Shown here: positions 1 through 6,252 of the stretch, piece after piece | Layout of the letters: each line of letters opens with the position of its first letter | Numbering within the stretch: position 1 is the first letter of the stretch | Source of the DNA: Sphingobacteriaceae bacterium | GTDB lineage: Bacteria > Bacteroidota > Bacteroidia > Sphingobacteriales > Sphingobacteriaceae | Reading direction: 5' to 3' | Assembly (NCBI GenBank): GCA_947478315.1 | Contig: CANJWF010000053.1 | Coordinates: 1-7,706 of the forward strand | Length of the DNA stretch: 7,706 nucleotides | Position numbers and translations under genes: made by a program | Notes under the pieces: generated by a model | Database searches by the model: none | What the model was told of the DNA's origin: nothing | The model's input: only the letters and a program-made list of their open reading frames with translations

Positions 1-138
1 AACAGAGGAAACAAACGTACTATCGATACATTCCAAGACATACTTTTTCTCATTTCCGATAAAGACAGGTTCATGTAAACCAATAAAATCTTTATTGGGA
101 TATTGACTTTGAATAAATTCAATAACGGAACTAAACAT
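1..138 (-). CDS. legC: LegC-like DegT/DnrJ/EryC1 aminotransferase, N-terminal 46 residues (3' end outside window)
   Basis: This reading frame opens with ATG at 138-136 and stays open to base 1, giving 46 codons. The peptide begins MFSSVIEFIQSQYP and continues with LHEPVFIGNEKKYV and then CIDSTFVSSV. I recognise this as the N-terminus of the PLP-dependent aminotransferases called LegC, which install the 4-amino group on the 4-keto sugar made by LegB on the way to legionaminic acid. The HEP-x-F-x-GNE and DSTFVSS blocks are the family signature seen here. The PLP-binding lysine lies beyond the window and cannot be checked. The start codon lies inside the end of legB, an 8-nt overlap in a different frame, which suggests translational coupling. 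No Shine-Dalgarno is visible. The main uncertainty is substrate: related enzymes serve other amino-sugar pathways, and only the first eighth or so of the protein is visible. Confidence 0.85.
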   Translation of the reverse strand, partial: MFSSVIEFIQSQYPNKDFIGLHEPVFIGNEKKYVLECIDSTFVSSV

Positions 139-1132
139 TGTAAATATTGGCTTTGTATTGTTTTAAATTCTCTTTATCCTTAAACCAAGCTATCGTTTCG
201 GCCAAACCTTGAGATAACGTATATTGTTGTGTCCAAGCAGTCAGTTTACTGATTTTTTCTTTGGAACCATACAACCGAAATACTTCAGATTTTTCTGGAC
301 GGGTACGCTGCTCATCATAAAATATTTTTGCACTTGGATTAATTTGAGCTATCAATTCTTGGGCTAAATCTCCAATGGAAATTTCAGATTGAGTCGCTAT
401 GTTACAATCTTCTCCAATCAATTTTTCAGATTTAGCAATCTCAATAAAACCGTTCACGGTATCTTTAACAAAGAGCAAATCACGAGTAGGTGTAATATCA
501 CCTAATTTAATTTGTTCAATACCCATTAATAATTGAGTAATAATGGTTGGAATTACGGCTCTTGCAGACTGACGTGGACCAAAAGTATTAAAAGGACGAA
601 CAATCGTTAAAGGTAAATCGAAACTACGATAGAATGATTCGGCAATACAATCTGCTCCAATTTTCGAAGCTGAATAAGGTGATTGTGGCTGACGAGGATG
701 TTTTTCATCAATAGGAATATATTGTGCAGTGCCATATACTTCAGATGTAGAAGTCACTAGAATACGCTCAACACCTACATCTTTAGCTGCTTGAACCATA
801 TTTAAAGTACCCTTAACATTAGTATCAATGTATGAATCTGGAGAATGATAACTAAACGGAATAGCAATTAATGCCGCTAGATGAAATACAATATCAATAT
901 CTTTCATTGCAGTACGAACACCGTTAGGATCTCTAATATCCCCTGCAAATACCTCTATTTGATCTAATTTTTCTTTAGATAAACTATCCAACCAGCCCCA
1001 ACTATTGAAAGAATTATAATATATAAATGCTTTAACTTTTGCTCCTTCTTCTAACAATCGTTCAACCAAATGACTGCCAATAAAACCATCTGCACCTGTT
1101 ACTAATATTTTTTTATCTCTGAAATTAGCCAT
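131..1132 (-). CDS. legB: LegB-like NAD-dependent sugar-nucleotide 4,6-dehydratase (nonulosonic acid pathway)
   Basis: This is a 333-residue extended short-chain dehydrogenase/reductase, a normal length for sugar-nucleotide dehydratases. The Rossmann dinucleotide motif is GADGFIG at residues 13-19. The active site shows TSTSEVYG at 127-134, giving a Thr129/Glu131 pair, and YSASK at 153-157, giving Tyr153 and Lys157. The Thr-x-Glu arrangement matches 4,6-dehydratases and argues against a simple C4 epimerase. The stretch around residues 38-50 (YYNSFNSWGWLDS) is typical of the LegB family. In Campylobacter jejuni, LegB converts GDP-GlcNAc to the 4-keto-6-deoxy intermediate of legionaminic acid synthesis; the nucleotide used here (GDP or UDP) cannot be read from sequence. 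It acts in the cytoplasm. The overlapping downstream LegC-like start strongly supports the assignment. The ATG at 1132 places the Rossmann strand at the usual distance from the N-terminus; upstream is an 85-bp gap. Confidence 0.88.
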   Translation of the reverse strand: MANFRDKKILVTGADGFIGSHLVERLLEEGAKVKAFIYYNSFNSWGWLDSLSKEKLDQIEVFAGDIRDPNGVRTAMKDIDIVFHLAALIAIPFSYHSPDSYIDTNVKGTLNMVQAAKDVGVERILVTSTSEVYGTAQYIPIDEKHPRQPQSPYSASKIGADCIAESFYRSFDLPLTIVRPFNTFGPRQSARAVIPTIITQLLMGIEQIKLGDITPTRDLLFVKDTVNGFIEIAKSEKLIGEDCNIATQSEISIGDLAQELIAQINPSAKIFYDEQRTRPEKSEVFRLYGSKEKISKLTAWTQQYTLSQGLAETIAWFKDKENLKQYKANIYNV

Positions 1133-1217
1133 AATATAAATTTTACTACAAGGAACTGATGAATAGGTTACTTAAGTATTATAGAAATCAGTAAAAACTC
1201 ATAAACAAACATTCGAA
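1133..1217 (-). other. 85-bp intergenic leader upstream of legB with nested dyad symmetry
   Basis: This gap between the UDP-sugar dehydrogenase stop and the legB start is AT-rich and far longer than the 3-11 bp gaps at most other junctions, so a legB promoter or regulatory site could sit here. Two inverted repeats share one centre: ACTGAT (1155-1160) pairs with ATCAGT (1187-1192), and inside them TACTTAAGTA (1169-1178) is a perfect 10-bp palindrome. On the transcribed strand there is a TTTG (1209-1206) and a TATAAT-like hexamer (1183-1178), but the spacing and flanks match neither the Bacteroidota consensus (TTTG, then TAnnTTTG) nor a standard sigma-70 promoter well. No run of U follows the dyad, so it is not a convincing terminator. 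A regulatory role is an inference. Confidence 0.3.
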
Positions 1218-2477
1218 TTATAATCTCGCATCTATCAAAGACCGGTCAATAAAAGCTTTAGTATCAAATATTACTGCGCCTTGATTTTTATATTGTTTAA
1301 AATCAATGCTTAAAAACTCATTATGTGCTACTGCTATAATTACGGCCTGATATATTTTTTCAACTAATGTATTTTGGATGGCGATTTTATACTCATCTTG
1401 TACTTCTTGAACATTAGCCCAAGGATCATATATGTCTACATTTAAACCAAATTGTTGGAGTTCGTGATAAATATCCACTACTTTGGTATTACGAACGTCA
1501 GGACAGTTTTCCTTAAAAGTAATACCTAAAATTAGTGCATTCGCTCCTTTAATCATATTCCCCTTATCAATCATCAGTTTAATAACTTTGTTGGCAACAA
1601 ACATTCCCATCCCATCGTTGACCCTACGTCCTGACAAAATAACCTGGGGATGATATCCTAAACTTTCTGCCTTATGAGCTAGATAATAAGGATCGACACC
1701 TATGCAATGTCCACCCACTAAACCTGGTTTATATTTCAAAAAATTCCACTTAGTAGCCGCAGCCTCTATTACATCCGTTGTATCAATGCCAATACGATCA
1801 AATATTAAAGCAAGCTCGTTTACAAAAGATATATTAACATCTCTTTGTGCATTTTCTATGGCCTTAGATGCTTCTGCGACTCTTAAACTTGGAGCTTTAT
1901 GTGTACCTGCAGTTATTATATTTCTATATAATCCGTCAACAATTTCTGCAATTTCTGGCGTAGAACCAGAGGTTACCTTTTTAATTTTGGTCAAGGTATT
2001 CACTTTGTCTCCTGGATTAATACGCTCAGGTGAATAACCACAAAAGAAGTCTTGATTAAATTTAAGTCCGCTAACGCGTTCCAATACAGGTACACAATCT
2101 TCCTCAGTACACCCAGGATAAACTGTAGATTCATAAATTACAATATTTCCTTTTACTAAAACTTCACCAATCATTTCAGAAGCCTTAAGTAAAGGTACCA
2201 AATCGGGTGATTTAAAAGTATTGACAGGAGTAGGTACAGTAACGATGTAAACATTCGCACATCGTATTTGTTCTAAATCTGAAGTAAATATTAAATGCTT
2301 AGAAGTAAGAATTTCTTCTTTAGTAAGTTCACAAGTATAATCTTCGCCTTTATTAAGTTCTTCAATTCTATTTTTGTTAATATCGAAACCAATAGTAGCG
2401 TATTTTTTACCAAATTCTACAGCTAAAGGTAAACCTACGTAGCCTAAACCAATAACTGCAATTGTTTGATTTTGCAT
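1218..2477 (-). CDS. tviB: UDP-N-acetyl-hexosamine 6-dehydrogenase, TviB/VipA/WbpO type
   Basis: This is a 419-residue nucleotide-sugar dehydrogenase of the UDP-Glc/GDP-Man dehydrogenase family, full length for the group. The NAD-binding motif GLGYVG lies at residues 10-15. The central helix region carries the AEASKAIENAQRD block (201-213), with the conserved Lys205 and Asn209. The catalytic cysteine is Cys258 in GGHCIGVDPYY (255-265). The C-terminal UDP-binding domain contains GITFKENCPDVRNTK (318-332). Overall wording, such as YIVTVPTP, VIYESTVYPG and FCGYSPERINPGD, fits the TviB/WbpO branch, which oxidises C6 of UDP-GlcNAc or UDP-GalNAc to the uronic acid using two NAD+, rather than UDP-glucose dehydrogenases. 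The choice between GlcNAc, GalNAc and ManNAc as substrate is not resolvable here. The ATG at 2477 lies 5 bp after the wzz-like stop, so the two are probably co-transcribed. It acts in the cytoplasm to supply an acidic sugar precursor. Confidence 0.92.
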   Translation of the reverse strand: MQNQTIAVIGLGYVGLPLAVEFGKKYATIGFDINKNRIEELNKGEDYTCELTKEEILTSKHLIFTSDLEQIRCANVYIVTVPTPVNTFKSPDLVPLLKASEMIGEVLVKGNIVIYESTVYPGCTEEDCVPVLERVSGLKFNQDFFCGYSPERINPGDKVNTLTKIKKVTSGSTPEIAEIVDGLYRNIITAGTHKAPSLRVAEASKAIENAQRDVNISFVNELALIFDRIGIDTTDVIEAAATKWNFLKYKPGLVGGHCIGVDPYYLAHKAESLGYHPQVILSGRRVNDGMGMFVANKVIKLMIDKGNMIKGANALILGITFKENCPDVRNTKVVDIYHELQQFGLNVDIYDPWANVQEVQDEYKIAIQNTLVEKIYQAVIIAVAHNEFLSIDFKQYKNQGAVIFDTKAFIDRSLIDARL

Positions 2478-2482
2478 ATTAA

Positions 2483-3682
2483 TTACTTCATCAAATTTTT
2501 ATAGTTATTTCTGAAAATTAAAAACAGACTCGTTAAAAACCCACCTAAAAACCCACCTATTAACAACGCATATAATTTGCGTATCTTATTCTTTTTCAAT
2601 GGTAAAATAGGCTCGTCAACGACTTGAATTAATGGTGTCTCTTTTTGTAATGCAAATTTGGTAGTCTCTAAATTTCTAACAACTTCAACATACGCTGTAG
2701 TTAATATTTGCACATCTATTTGTTTTTTTTGCGACGGAACACGCAGAGACATCCTCACCAAATTAGGATTTAAATCATAGGCATTCGCAACGCCCGAAAT
2801 GTTAAGATTAAGTGCTTTTCGCAAAGAATCTGCCTTAGACTCTAATAAAACTAAATTACTTAATGTTCTTTTTGTTTTAGTTGAAGTATAAAATTCAGCA
2901 ACGTTGCTGACTAACTTTTCCACAAAAACTTTACTAAACAATTCATTTTTTGATTGAAATTTAACAGAAATGATATTTAATTTTTTATCTACTTTTCCTA
3001 CTATTAGATTATTCTCAGTAATCGCCCTATGAAAAATACCAATTATACTATCTTGAGTAACAGTAAAATGTGATGGATTACCTTTAAATTGAATATTAAC
3101 CAAATTAGGGTTATTCTGGGTTTCAAAGCCATTAAAATTCATGTATAAATCTATCAATTGCTGTTTTTTTCCATTAATATTGACTGTAGAAAGTAATGTT
3201 TTTGCTATCATAGAGCGAGATTTCATCAAATACATGATATTTTCATCTTGAAATAATCCCCCGCTTGAGGCCGTACCTGCTAATCCAAATTGAGCCGCCA
3301 ACCCTGCCAAAGAACCTCCGGTATTAGCTTTACCTTCTTGCTCCAACACAAATGTTAATTCGGCTTCATAATCAGGTTTAGACAATAAAGCATAAACTAA
3401 ACCTAAACTTGCACATAGAAGAGAAATAAGGCTAACAAGCTTCCATTTAGAGATTAAATAGGAACACAATTCCTTAGATTTGAGAATTATATCTTTAAAA
3501 GATATTTCATCAGAATATAATTGGTTTTTCAATGGACTAATGGAATGCCCAACCTGTTCATCATCGGTTGCTGAGCACCCGCTCATGGGCATTTCATCTG
3601 AGTACAATTTATTTTCTAAAGGCAAATTCATAACACGTTCTTCTCCATGAATAGAATTATTGTTTTTTGAATTTAAACTCAT
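2483..3682 (-). CDS. Wzz-like polysaccharide co-polymerase / chain-length determinant, no kinase domain
   Basis: This 399-residue inner-membrane protein has the Wzz architecture: a long cytoplasmic N-terminus (about 1-80), a first membrane segment at about 82-100, a large periplasmic region (about 101-368) and a second membrane segment at about 370-390 followed by a short basic tail. The proline/lysine stretch just before the second helix (EPILPLKKNKIRK, 357-369) is the usual Wzz-family feature. The core LYSDEISFKDIILK (55-68) ahead of the first helix and the Gly/Ala-rich GGSLAGLAAQFGLAG (122-136) fit Bacteroidota Wzz proteins. There is no C-terminal Walker A/B or tyrosine-rich tail, so it is not a Wzc-type kinase. 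It likely sets chain length and couples the inner membrane to the export protein encoded 11 bp upstream. The N-terminus is unusual: the motif PLxNxLYSDE occurs twice (see repeat entry). Met18 is an alternative start that would keep both copies. No Shine-Dalgarno is visible. Confidence 0.9.
   Translation of the reverse strand: MSLNSKNNNSIHGEERVMNLPLENKLYSDEMPMSGCSATDDEQVGHSISPLKNQLYSDEISFKDIILKSKELCSYLISKWKLVSLISLLCASLGLVYALLSKPDYEAELTFVLEQEGKANTGGSLAGLAAQFGLAGTASSGGLFQDENIMYLMKSRSMIAKTLLSTVNINGKKQQLIDLYMNFNGFETQNNPNLVNIQFKGNPSHFTVTQDSIIGIFHRAITENNLIVGKVDKKLNIISVKFQSKNELFSKVFVEKLVSNVAEFYTSTKTKRTLSNLVLLESKADSLRKALNLNISGVANAYDLNPNLVRMSLRVPSQKKQIDVQILTTAYVEVVRNLETTKFALQKETPLIQVVDEPILPLKKNKIRKLYALLIGGFLGGFLTSLFLIFRNNYKNLMK
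3506..3625 (-). repeat. Imperfect in-frame duplication in the Wzz-like protein N-terminus
   Basis: Two related peptide blocks, LPLENKLYSDE (residues 20-30, bases 3625-3593) and SPLKNQLYSDE (residues 49-59, bases 3538-3506), lie 29 residues (87 bases) apart in the same frame. The DNA copies have diverged (for example ATTTCATCTGAGTACAA against ATTTCATCAGAATATAA on the plus strand), with several synonymous differences, which suggests an old duplication or selection on the peptide rather than a fresh slip. The second copy sits where the conserved pre-membrane core of the family lies; the first is the extra one. The function of the extra copy is unknown. Confidence 0.65.
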
Positions 3683-3693
3683 TTGAAAGTTAT

Positions 3694-6156
3694 TTATTTT
3701 TTAAGAAATGCAACTACAGTTATCAAAATTGCTGTTAATGAGCTAAAGCCTGTCGTTAATGCAATGAAATCTTGGGTAGTAAAACGCCTTGCTAAATTTT
3801 TCTTAGGTACAACAATCTCTGCCCCAGGAACAATTTTCGGATAAAACTTAGCGAAAAATATTTTTTTTGTGCTCTTGATTCGTCCATTAGGGTATATAAC
3901 ATAAGAACGTCCTAAATGAGCTTCATCGGTAATTCCCCCCGCTTGAGAAACATATCCTATCAATCTCAGACCTTGAATAAAAGAAGTATTAGCAGGAGAA
4001 TAAACTTCTCCGCTTATTTTAACCGTTTGTAACAAACGAGGAATCGACAATAAATCACCCTCTTCTAGAATTAAATCAAATTTGCTGCCTGGATTAGTAA
4101 TAGCCTTTTTAATATCAACATACACATAATCACTAACATAATCTTTTTGGTAAAAAGATATTGTAGAAGAGGATGTTTTAAGTTTAGAATCTGATAAATT
4201 GAGCGTCGTATCCAGCCCTTCTAGTACCTTATGATCAAATAAATTTTTCTGGTCGAGGATATTTGATGATTTAGTATTAAAAAAAACTCTGCGCAAGGAC
4301 GCTCCTTCAACAAATCCTAATGCAGTAACACCACCTACACGTTTAATTAAATCAGATATTCGTTCATTTTTACGTTCTAAACTATACACACCAGGATAAT
4401 ATACTTCTCCATCAATTCGAACCAAACGTTGACGTTCATAGCCTACCTCCGACCTAACAGTTACAACATCAAAAGGTTGTAACAAAAATTTTTCAGTTGA
4501 CAACTTGAAATTATCAGGAACATCGATCTGAAAAATTTCCGCAGTTTTAGCTTCCACAGAATTCCAATCAGATCCCGATATTCTACGCGCAATTTCTACT
4601 CGCTTAAATGAACCACCTACTTTAAACCCTCCCGCCAAAAGCAATAAATCTTCAACTGTCATTTGGGTAGAAAAATCATATAATCCAGGATTTTTAATTT
4701 CACCATTTATAGACACTTTGGATTGATTTCTAATTTGCGATAACGACAAAATAGTAACAACATCCTCTCTTTTTAATAAAAAATCTGTTTCGCCCTTTAA
4801 TATACTAGAAAGATCAAAATCAATCATTTCTTTAACCATATCATCTCTCAATCGCTTAATATGACCTCTATTTAAAAAAGCATCAGGAGTAACTCCATCA
4901 CTTTTTTGAATCAATTGACTTAATTTCATTCCATCTGTAAGTTCGTACTCTCCAGAACGGAATACCGCACCTTGAATCGTTACTCTATTCAAATAACGAT
5001 TCAATATTGAATCTATAATATATTTATCTCCACTTTTCGGTTGATAATTCACAAAAGCATCTGCAAAGACATCAATAATTTTATGCTCTTTAGCGGTGTT
5101 TTGAATTACCTTTACTTTTGCCGTATAAGCCTCATCTGCAAAACCTCCAGCAAATGTAATCGCCTCAGACAAAGTTTCTTTAGGCAAAATCTCGTATAAC
5201 CCTGGACGTTTAATCTTACCCATAAACTCGACGCGTGTTCGATAAGGAGGAATACGAATCACGTCTTGATCTTCTAAACCAAGATTATTTTTTTGATTAC
5301 CTTTTAATAAAAATTCATAAATATCTAACACCGCAATTATCTTGTTATTTCTAATTAATTCTATACTACGCAACGACCCTTTATCATTTGGACCACCAGA
5401 AGCATACAGAGCGTTAAATACTGTGGCCAAAGAAGGAAGTGTATAAGACCCTGGCTTAATCACTTCTCCTATTAAAGTAACTTTAATACTGCGAATATTC
5501 CCCAAACTTATTTGTACGTGTGTATTCCCCGTTCGTATACCAGTATAAACTTGCGATAATTTTTTAGTAATTCTTTCGATAGCTTGCGTCATGGTCAACC
5601 CATTGACATAAACTAACCCAACGTAAGGAATATTAATAGCACCTTCAGGTGAAACTTTAAGCTCATGGGTAACTTCCGAATAACCATAAACGTCAATAAT
5701 TAGTTCATCATCAGGGCCTATTTGATAATTTTTAGGTGTTGCCATCCTTAAATTAGGTTCAAAAGATTTGAATTTCCCTTTAAATAAGTCTGACCCAAAC
5801 ATTCGAGATTGCAATGGAGAATCCTCTGCATCAATAATAAAAGTATCTGGATAATTATAATTAACCTTTCTATCTAACTGTCTAACTGTTTTAAAATTGT
5901 GACCCTGCGAGGAAGCATTTTTAGGTTTAGAGGTTGAAATTCTGCTTTTCAATTTTTCTATGTCCGACACCGTCATCCCTTTAGCTGCGGCAGATTGCAT
6001 CATCTGTTCCTCGGTAAGTCCCATAGCCTTACCTTGTAACATATATTTCTGTAACTGTTCATCGCTGAGCTGATTCGGATTAACATTTTGCCCCTTCAAT
6101 TGCAATATAATCAAACAACTTACTAACAATAAACACCAGTTCAATTTCATTAGCAT
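3694..6156 (-). CDS. Wza-like outer-membrane polysaccharide export protein with Poly_export domain and six SLBB-type repeats
   Basis: From the ATG at 6156 the product is 820 residues. It opens with a hydrophobic signal peptide (about 1-23, ending LKGQ), then a charged helical segment with two LSDEQ/LTEEQ-type turns (about 24-73), then the Poly_export domain (about 142-218, starting NYQIGPDDELIIDVYG). Six SLBB-like beta-grasp repeats follow, whose turn motifs fall near residues 235 (KPGSY), 318 (RPGLY), 401 (RSGEY), 490 (NPGLY), 588 (YPGVY) and 721 (SPANT, degenerate). The last about 25 residues form a hydrophobic helix ending FLKK, where Wza carries its outer-membrane-spanning helix. E. coli Wza is less than half this length, with fewer such repeats; the long form is what I expect in Bacteroidota. 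The role is the periplasmic/outer-membrane export conduit, partnered with the adjacent Wzz-like protein. The frame is open upstream to a GTG at 6246 (850 residues), but the extra 30 residues precede the signal peptide and that codon is GTG, so the ATG at 6156 or the one at 6150 is preferred. Confidence 0.9.
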   Translation of the reverse strand: MLMKLNWCLLLVSCLIILQLKGQNVNPNQLSDEQLQKYMLQGKAMGLTEEQMMQSAAAKGMTVSDIEKLKSRISTSKPKNASSQGHNFKTVRQLDRKVNYNYPDTFIIDAEDSPLQSRMFGSDLFKGKFKSFEPNLRMATPKNYQIGPDDELIIDVYGYSEVTHELKVSPEGAINIPYVGLVYVNGLTMTQAIERITKKLSQVYTGIRTGNTHVQISLGNIRSIKVTLIGEVIKPGSYTLPSLATVFNALYASGGPNDKGSLRSIELIRNNKIIAVLDIYEFLLKGNQKNNLGLEDQDVIRIPPYRTRVEFMGKIKRPGLYEILPKETLSEAITFAGGFADEAYTAKVKVIQNTAKEHKIIDVFADAFVNYQPKSGDKYIIDSILNRYLNRVTIQGAVFRSGEYELTDGMKLSQLIQKSDGVTPDAFLNRGHIKRLRDDMVKEMIDFDLSSILKGETDFLLKREDVVTILSLSQIRNQSKVSINGEIKNPGLYDFSTQMTVEDLLLLAGGFKVGGSFKRVEIARRISGSDWNSVEAKTAEIFQIDVPDNFKLSTEKFLLQPFDVVTVRSEVGYERQRLVRIDGEVYYPGVYSLERKNERISDLIKRVGGVTALGFVEGASLRRVFFNTKSSNILDQKNLFDHKVLEGLDTTLNLSDSKLKTSSSTISFYQKDYVSDYVYVDIKKAITNPGSKFDLILEEGDLLSIPRLLQTVKISGEVYSPANTSFIQGLRLIGYVSQAGGITDEAHLGRSYVIYPNGRIKSTKKIFFAKFYPKIVPGAEIVVPKKNLARRFTTQDFIALTTGFSSLTAILITVVAFLKK

Positions 6157-6252
6157 ATAATTGGTTTTTTTAATAATATAATAGAATGCATCAACGATGG
6201 GTGCCCACCATAAGCATTTCATTGTTTTATGATTCTTTGATATCACTTAATT
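6157..6252 (-). other. Spacer between gmd and the preferred export-gene start; in-frame but probably untranslated
   Basis: These 96 bases separate the gmd stop from the preferred ATG at 6156. The export-protein frame stays open through the spacer, with a GTG at 6246 and an ATG at 6222, so an N-terminal extension cannot be excluded. The encoded extension contains aromatic and basic residues ahead of the signal peptide and looks unlike a normal export leader. The 30 bases just before the ATG are almost purely A/T on the coding strand, which resembles a Bacteroidota translation leader. I see no convincing promoter, terminator or strong hairpin; GGTGGGCACC (coding strand, around 6210) is a short imperfect palindrome only. 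Confidence 0.4.

Noticed and set aside
131..1132. legB as a TviC/WbpP-type UDP-sugar C4 epimerase partnering the TviB-like dehydrogenase
   Set aside because: The active-site block is TSTSEVYG with a Thr/Glu pair, as in 4,6-dehydratases, rather than the SSS-type block of TviC/WbpP, and the next gene is LegC-like.
1155..1192. Rho-independent terminator between the UDP-sugar dehydrogenase and legB
   Set aside because: The stem is short and AT-rich, interrupted by mismatches, and has no following U-tract on the transcribed strand.
1178..1209. Promoter for legB (TTTG plus TATAAT-like hexamer)
   Set aside because: Spacing and hexamer fit neither the Bacteroidota TAnnTTTG consensus nor a standard sigma-70 promoter; in such AT-rich DNA the match is not significant.
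1702..2037. Open frame of 111 codons on the plus strand
   Set aside because: It lies entirely antisense to the well-conserved UDP-sugar dehydrogenase and has no family resemblance or leader; it is a shadow frame.
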